The notes beneath the pieces are model-generated. The model was not told the DNA's origin, ran no database searches, and saw only the letters and a list, made by a program, of their open reading frames with translations. Made by a program: the position numbers and the translations under genes. Below, piece by piece: positions 60,310 through 64,000 of a DNA stretch of 64,000 nucleotides. Origin of the DNA: Chitinophagaceae bacterium (lineage in GTDB: Bacteria; Bacteroidota; Bacteroidia; Chitinophagales; Chitinophagaceae); NCBI GenBank assembly GCA_016719015.1, contig JADKAZ010000007.1, positions 1-64,000 on the forward strand, read 5' to 3'. Every line of letters begins with the position of its first letter. Position 1 is the stretch's first letter.

Positions 60310-61365
60310 TTATTTGTAGATAACAAATGAAAAACCGCTGTGATAATAAAGAAACTCGTTATTTTGAGTTGTTGTATTGAAGAAGTCAGAGTAAGTATAA
60401 ACTCTGGCTGTACCTCCTAAATAGCACCTGCCAGCGGCATGATCCAGATAAGTAATATCTGGTGTAACTGAAATAATGCTTGATAAGGTTATTCCTGAAC
60501 AGATAATGCGGTAATAACATGGCGTTGAAGTACCCTGCGTTCCAACTTTTTCAATGGTTACATTATCTGTGCCTCCTACCCAATCACCGTTTTCATTTAC
60601 TAAACCATAGCACAACGGGATTAAGCTCCGGTTATCTCCCGTGGCCGGGGTGGTTAGTTTTCCATCAGCTTCAACAGCTATTCGATCTGCTCCATTATTT
60701 CTAAAAATAAGTTTGCCGGTTGTATTGCCGCTGTTAGTACCAAGCCTTACATTGTCACCCGATAACTGAAAAAACCCTTTGTTGACATTGCTTCCATTCT
60801 TTAATTGCATTGTAGCCCCCGTGTTGTATATAATCAGGTCACTATAGGTGGTTAGATTTCCATTTGCAGTAAAATCTCCACCTACATTTCCAATACCACT
60901 AACCGCCAGGTTACCCGATGTTTGTAGTGAACTGCCTGATACAATTCCGGTAGCTATTACACTGCCATCAGACAATAAATCATCCCGGCTGCGTATATTA
61001 CCATTTACATCTAATCGTTGTGTGGGTGAAGCGGTTCCGATTCCCACACTGTCAGTGCCATTATACACCCAATTACGGGTGGTGGATTGTACCCAATAAT
61101 CATTATTGATCAAAAAACGCCATACGCCATTCTGGTATTGGTACATCCGGTTCTGCGTAGTGTCATACACCACCAGGCCATTGGCCGGGCTAGATATTAA
61201 AATCCGGTTTGTACTGGTCATCCGGGGAACAAGCAATCCTTTATTAGTACTTGCCACATCTAGCTGTGCACTGGCATTGGGAGTAGTGGTGCCTATACCT
61301 ACGCTTTGTGCATTCAACAAATAGGCTGAAGAGATCAAAATAAAGAGTAATACAATCTTTCTCAT
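60310..61365 (-). CDS. secreted VGIGT-type surface protein 1
   Basis: 351 residues: signal peptide, QSVGIGTTTPNASAQLDVAS, SVGIGTASPTQRLDVNGNIR and further short repeats (VSGIGNVGGDFTANGNLTTY). VGIGTxxPxxxLxV units are common in Bacteroidota surface proteins that resemble phage tail-fibre and collagen-like shafts. The last 100 residues (NGDWVGGTDNVTIEKVGTQG, then YHSGFSFVIYK) form a separate end domain. No lipobox or endosialidase chaperone motif. Transcribed from its own promoter region that holds the 19-bp motif. Confidence 0.75.
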   Translation of the reverse strand: MRKIVLLFILISSAYLLNAQSVGIGTTTPNASAQLDVASTNKGLLVPRMTSTNRILISSPANGLVVYDTTQNRMYQYQNGVWRFLINNDYWVQSTTRNWVYNGTDSVGIGTASPTQRLDVNGNIRSRDDLLSDGSVIATGIVSGSSLQTSGNLAVSGIGNVGGDFTANGNLTTYSDLIIYNTGATMQLKNGSNVNKGFFQLSGDNVRLGTNSGNTTGKLIFRNNGADRIAVEADGKLTTPATGDNRSLIPLCYGLVNENGDWVGGTDNVTIEKVGTQGTSTPCYYRIICSGITLSSIISVTPDITYLDHAAGRCYLGGTARVYTYSDFFNTTTQNNEFLYYHSGFSFVIYK

Positions 61366-61412
61366 GATTTCTGGTTTAATAAAACAAAAGTCAAAAACTA
61401 TTAATCACAGAA

Positions 61413-61431
61413 CAATAGCGAAATAGGGTGA
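61413..61431 (-). promoter_or_regulatory. shared upstream motif, copy 1
   Basis: CAATAGCGAAATAGGGTGA on the plus strand; 47 bases from the start of surface protein 1. On the minus strand its TTG end can serve as a -33 element 20 bases before GACTTTTG. Confidence 0.6.
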
Positions 61432-61460
61432 ACTCAGATAGGTTATTGCGGAAAGACAAA

Positions 61461-62537
61461 TTACTCACTTATTAGATAAGCACTGATATACCCCGGTGCT
61501 ACAGGTTGCGAGATAAGAGAGGAGAGCATATCAGTCATTTTAAAAAGTACATATGAACCAGCGGCCAGGTAAATATCAATACTAAAAGGCACGACAAATT
61601 TAACGGTACCTGTTCCATAGGGAATATCGCCTATCTTATAGATTGAGAAAATTGAATTCAATGCCAAAGGTGCTCCGCCATTAACGGAGATAAATGGCAT
61701 AGTTTTTTGTATCCAGTTGGTGGAGGAATTATTTCCATCAATCTCTTTCGATTGAGTTCCTTCAAAATGATAAAGCCCCGCCTTTGTAACGGTGAACCTG
61801 GTATTGATAATGCTGAAACTGATTCCTCCATTATCATACAAGGTGCTGGTACCATCAATAAGTGAGTCTGTTCCGTAACCATTATATTTTACCATAATCC
61901 GGTCATTGTTACTAAATGCTGTATTCTCCCAGGTGGCATTGCCTGATGCATCGCTTGTTAACACCCTTCTGTTTGCTTGTGTACCATCAGTCATTTTAAA
62001 ACTGCCATTTACATGCAAGTTTGCTGATGGGCTTCCTGTGCCAATACCTACATTGCCGCCATCATTTTGTAAAATCAGGTTATCTGTACCACCATTATTT
62101 CGTACTATAATTTCATTATTATCCAATATCATGTTCCTGCCTGTTGTACTGCCGAGGGTGATATACCCGTCTGAAGTAAGCGAAGCATCCTGCAATCCCA
62201 ATATCTGTGTATTTCCTGTAGAGTCAATCAGTACCCTGTCTTCCCCGGCCATGCGGATAATCGTTTTGCCAAACTGGTTACCGCCGTTTGTACCAAGGCG
62301 AAGATTATCTCCTGTCAATTGCAAATAGGTTTTATTTACCCCCCCGTTTTGAAATTGAATGATAGATGCAGGGTTGTTAAGTGTAACCGTGCCATTTTCC
62401 TGTAGTAGGTTACCCACGAGGTGGAGTTTAGATGCTGGTGCAGTGGTACCAATGCCAACGTTTTGGGCAGTCGCTGCATGGTATATTGTAGCAATCAGTA
62501 AATAAAGGAATAGTTTTTCATAATGGTTTTGTTTCAT
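61461..62537 (-). CDS. secreted VGIGT-type surface protein 2
   Basis: Start at 62537 (MKQNHYEKLFLYLLIATIYH) chosen for the signal peptide; 358 residues. Units QNVGIGTTAPASKLHLVGNL and NVGIGTGSPSANLHVNGSFK flank ordered beta-like repeats (RMAGEDRVLIDSTGNTQILG). The C-terminal domain (GISFSIINTRFTVTKAGLYH, TVKFVVPFSIDIYLAAGSYV) looks like a C1q/TNF-type beta-sandwich head. Like its neighbour it is probably a fibre or adhesin. The two proteins differ in their heads. Confidence 0.75.
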   Translation of the reverse strand: MKQNHYEKLFLYLLIATIYHAATAQNVGIGTTAPASKLHLVGNLLQENGTVTLNNPASIIQFQNGGVNKTYLQLTGDNLRLGTNGGNQFGKTIIRMAGEDRVLIDSTGNTQILGLQDASLTSDGYITLGSTTGRNMILDNNEIIVRNNGGTDNLILQNDGGNVGIGTGSPSANLHVNGSFKMTDGTQANRRVLTSDASGNATWENTAFSNNDRIMVKYNGYGTDSLIDGTSTLYDNGGISFSIINTRFTVTKAGLYHFEGTQSKEIDGNNSSTNWIQKTMPFISVNGGAPLALNSIFSIYKIGDIPYGTGTVKFVVPFSIDIYLAAGSYVLFKMTDMLSSLISQPVAPGYISAYLISE

Positions 62538-62572
62538 TGCAACCCAAAGATGAAAAGGAAGCAAAAGCGAAG

Positions 62573-62591
62573 CAATAGCGAAATGGGGTGA
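62573..62591 (-). promoter_or_regulatory. shared upstream motif, copy 2
   Basis: CAATAGCGAAATGGGGTGA; 35 bases before the start of surface protein 2. A CATCTTTG lies 20 bases downstream of the TTG on the minus strand. Confidence 0.6.
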
Positions 62592-62604
62592 AATTAAAGA
62601 AGCT

Positions 62605-63243
62605 CTACACCAGCTTGTCTCTTAATGCTAATGAAACAGCTTCCGTACCTGAGTGTACCTGCAGCTTGGCGTAGATATTTCGGATATGAGTCTTTATTGT
62701 GTCAACTGAAACAAATAATTCCTGGGCTATCAGCTTATAACTTTTCCCCTCTACCAATAATTTCAGCACTTTTTTTTCTTGAGAGGTAAGATCGTAGTCT
62801 TGCTCCGGGTTGGCAGGTTGCAGGTTGGATTTAAATAATTCCAATACCCGCCGTGCAATACCGGGTGTCATTGGTGAGCCACCGGCCTGCACATCCTTGA
62901 AGGCTTCTATATATCCATCCGGTGTAGTTGATTTTAAAATATAACCAGATGCACCGGCACAGATAGCATTGAAAATATATTCATCTTCAAAAAAAACGGT
63001 TTGTATAAGGATATTGATTTTTGGAAAATGTTGTTTTACCAATTTCGTAGCTTCTATACCATTCATGCCCGGCATTTCAATATCCATCAATACGATATCG
63101 CTGGGGTAAACTTCCAGGTTGGTAATAATGTTGCGACAATCGGGCCAGGCACCGGAACAGGCAAACCCATCGGTATTGTTCAGGAGAAGTTCAAACGTTT
63201 CCCTCAGGTGTTTGTTGTCTTCAAAAATGGCTACCCGTATCAA
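62605..63243 (-). CDS. NarL/LuxR-type response regulator of the surface-protein locus
   Basis: 212 residues from a TTG start (MIRVAIFEDNKHLRETFELL) with AAGGA eight bases upstream; a longer frame to 63291 starts inside the regulatory motif. Receiver with E8-D9, phosphorylated D54 (IVLMDIEMPGMNG) and K104; HTH reads DLTSQEKKVLKLLVEGKSYK, VSVDTIKTHIRNIYAKL. It pairs with the kinase at 63310 and probably controls the two VGIGT genes, because all three genes share the same upstream motif. Confidence 0.88.
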   Translation of the reverse strand: MIRVAIFEDNKHLRETFELLLNNTDGFACSGAWPDCRNIITNLEVYPSDIVLMDIEMPGMNGIEATKLVKQHFPKINILIQTVFFEDEYIFNAICAGASGYILKSTTPDGYIEAFKDVQAGGSPMTPGIARRVLELFKSNLQPANPEQDYDLTSQEKKVLKLLVEGKSYKLIAQELFVSVDTIKTHIRNIYAKLQVHSGTEAVSLALRDKLV

Positions 63244-63288
63244 AGTATTTTCCTTTTTACAAAGTTGCTGAAAATAACTGTAACCAAA

Positions 63289-63307
63289 CAATAGCGAAAT
63301 CAGGTGA
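63289..63307 (-). promoter_or_regulatory. shared upstream motif, copy 3
   Basis: CAATAGCGAAATCAGGTGA; 45 bases before the TTG start of the response regulator, directly after the kinase stop. CAACTTTG follows 21 bases downstream of the TTG on the minus strand. Confidence 0.6.
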
Positions 63308-63309
63308 TT

Positions 63310-64000
63310 TTATACCGGTACCCGCAGATTTATCGTTGTTCCTTTGCCTGTTTCAGATTTTACCTGTAAGGAGCCCTTCAACTCTGCTGCCCGGTACTGC
63401 ATATTGTCTAAACCGTTACCTTTTACTACCTGGCTTGTATCAAATCCTTTTCCAAAATCTTTTACTTGCAATAAGAGCTCCCGGTTATTTACCCTGGTAT
63501 TAATTTCTATTTTTTCAGTACCTGAATACTTTACTGCATTGTTGATGGCTTCTTTAAATATCAGCCAGATATTTTTTCGCTGATGCATTGTCAGCTTTAT
63601 TTTTTCCATGTCATCCATTTCTAATTGCAGCGCAATGTTTTTGCTGCTGCTTATTTCATAGGCAAAACGTTCCATCCGTTGTTTTAAGCTATAGGCTTCG
63701 GTTTCCCCGGGTTTTATCATCCACACGATGTCACCCATCTTATCCATGGTTTCTTTGGCGTTATTACTCATACGGGAAAGAATGTCTGTATGTGATGCCT
63801 CACTGGTATGCTGTGAGGCCATCTGGCTCAGCATATGGATGCTGCTGAGAGAACTGCCTACCTCATCATGCAGGTCAGCTGCAATCTGGTTACGAATCTC
63901 CAGTTCCTTCATCCGTTGTTTTAATTTATTTCTGCTTACAATTAGCCCGATACCTATAAAGGATATCAATAACAATAAAGCTGCCCCGGCAAATAATGAC
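63310..64000 (-). CDS. sensor histidine kinase, HisKA_3 type (5' end outside window)
   Basis: The frame is open to the right edge, beginning SLFAGAALLLLISFIGIGLI, a membrane segment. Then comes a coiled region (QRMKELEIRNQIAADLHDEV, the H-box with HDE) and an ATPase domain (EAINNAVKYSGTEKIEINT, VKDFGKGFDTSQV, NGLDNMQYRAAELKG). The membrane part and any sensor domain lie outside. It phosphorylates the adjacent regulator. The stop is 18 bases from the motif copy 3. Confidence 0.88.
   Translation of the reverse strand, partial: SLFAGAALLLLISFIGIGLIVSRNKLKQRMKELEIRNQIAADLHDEVGSSLSSIHMLSQMASQHTSEASHTDILSRMSNNAKETMDKMGDIVWMIKPGETEAYSLKQRMERFAYEISSSKNIALQLEMDDMEKIKLTMHQRKNIWLIFKEAINNAVKYSGTEKIEINTRVNNRELLLQVKDFGKGFDTSQVVKGNGLDNMQYRAAELKGSLQVKSETGKGTTINLRVPV

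Noticed and set aside
62544..62564. Surface protein 2 starting at 62564
   Set aside because: The start at 62537 begins a signal peptide, while the longer one covers the -7 box.
1..64000. CRISPR array, IS element or prophage
   Set aside because: No regularly spaced repeats, transposase, integrase or terminal inverted repeats were seen; the VGIGT proteins resemble tail fibres but stand without other phage genes.

Overview
The window reads as a chromosomal segment of a Bacteroidota bacterium, most likely of the Chitinophagaceae type. The grounds are promoters of the TTG-N19-22-TAnnTTTG kind instead of sigma70 boxes, a complete alternative complex III (act) cluster joined to a caa3-type oxidase cluster, Reg_prop hybrid-type sensor kinases, DUF3078, DUF5522 and DUF420 proteins, and many proteins starting with short lipoprotein or Sec signals. 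No plasmid, phage, IS element or CRISPR array is visible.

Layout. 1-5.2 kb (minus strand): six paralogous single-pass membrane proteins with a His-rich N-terminus, interrupted by one TPM-domain protein. 5.2-10.9 kb (minus): two class C beta-lactamase-like serine hydrolases around an M19 dipeptidase, a carboxypeptidase-regulatory-like secreted protein, and purN. 11-12.2 kb: a TPR protein and a small membrane protein. 12.4-28.7 kb (plus): the respiratory block actABCDEF-coxB-coxA-ctaB-two subunit III genes-subunit IV-SCO-DUF420, which should carry electrons from menaquinol through ACIII to a heme-copper oxidase and assemble its heme and CuA centres. 28.7-35.7 kb (minus): a lipoprotein, LuxR remnants, an unknown secreted protein and a NarL-type response regulator with a very large propeller sensor kinase. 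35.7-44 kb: an alkyltransferase-like protein, a caspase-propeller protein, DUF5522, trmB, two DUF3078 proteins, an LRR protein, and an unusual tRNA-like RNA gene. 44.4-48.6 kb (plus): an Lrp regulator and a flippase, Wzz-like and O-antigen-ligase-like polysaccharide set. 48.6-59.3 kb: OppC-like permease, glycosyltransferase, hydrolase, MarR, acyl-CoA dehydrogenase, amidase, diheme cytochrome, AhpD-like protein, 2-oxoacid:ferredoxin oxidoreductase beta subunit and a JmjC/cupin-like protein. 59.4-64 kb: a threonylcarbamoyl-AMP synthase, two VGIGT-type surface proteins and a two-component pair that share a 19-bp upstream motif.

Three things deserve attention. First, at least eight single-base indels split otherwise normal genes (actE twice, coxA, the propeller kinase twice, DUF3078, oppC-like, the cupin gene), several of them in homopolymers, and a 30-base G/C homopolymer block lies at 24.3 kb; this looks like sequence error more than gene decay. 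Second, short palindromic repeats of at least two families sit inside coding sequences in frame (a paralogue gene, the M19 gene, purN) and in the coxA-ctaB gap. Third, a 182-nt RNA gene at 44.1-44.3 kb has a tRNA acceptor stem, T arm and encoded CCA, plus its own promoter and terminator, but matches no RNA class I can name.
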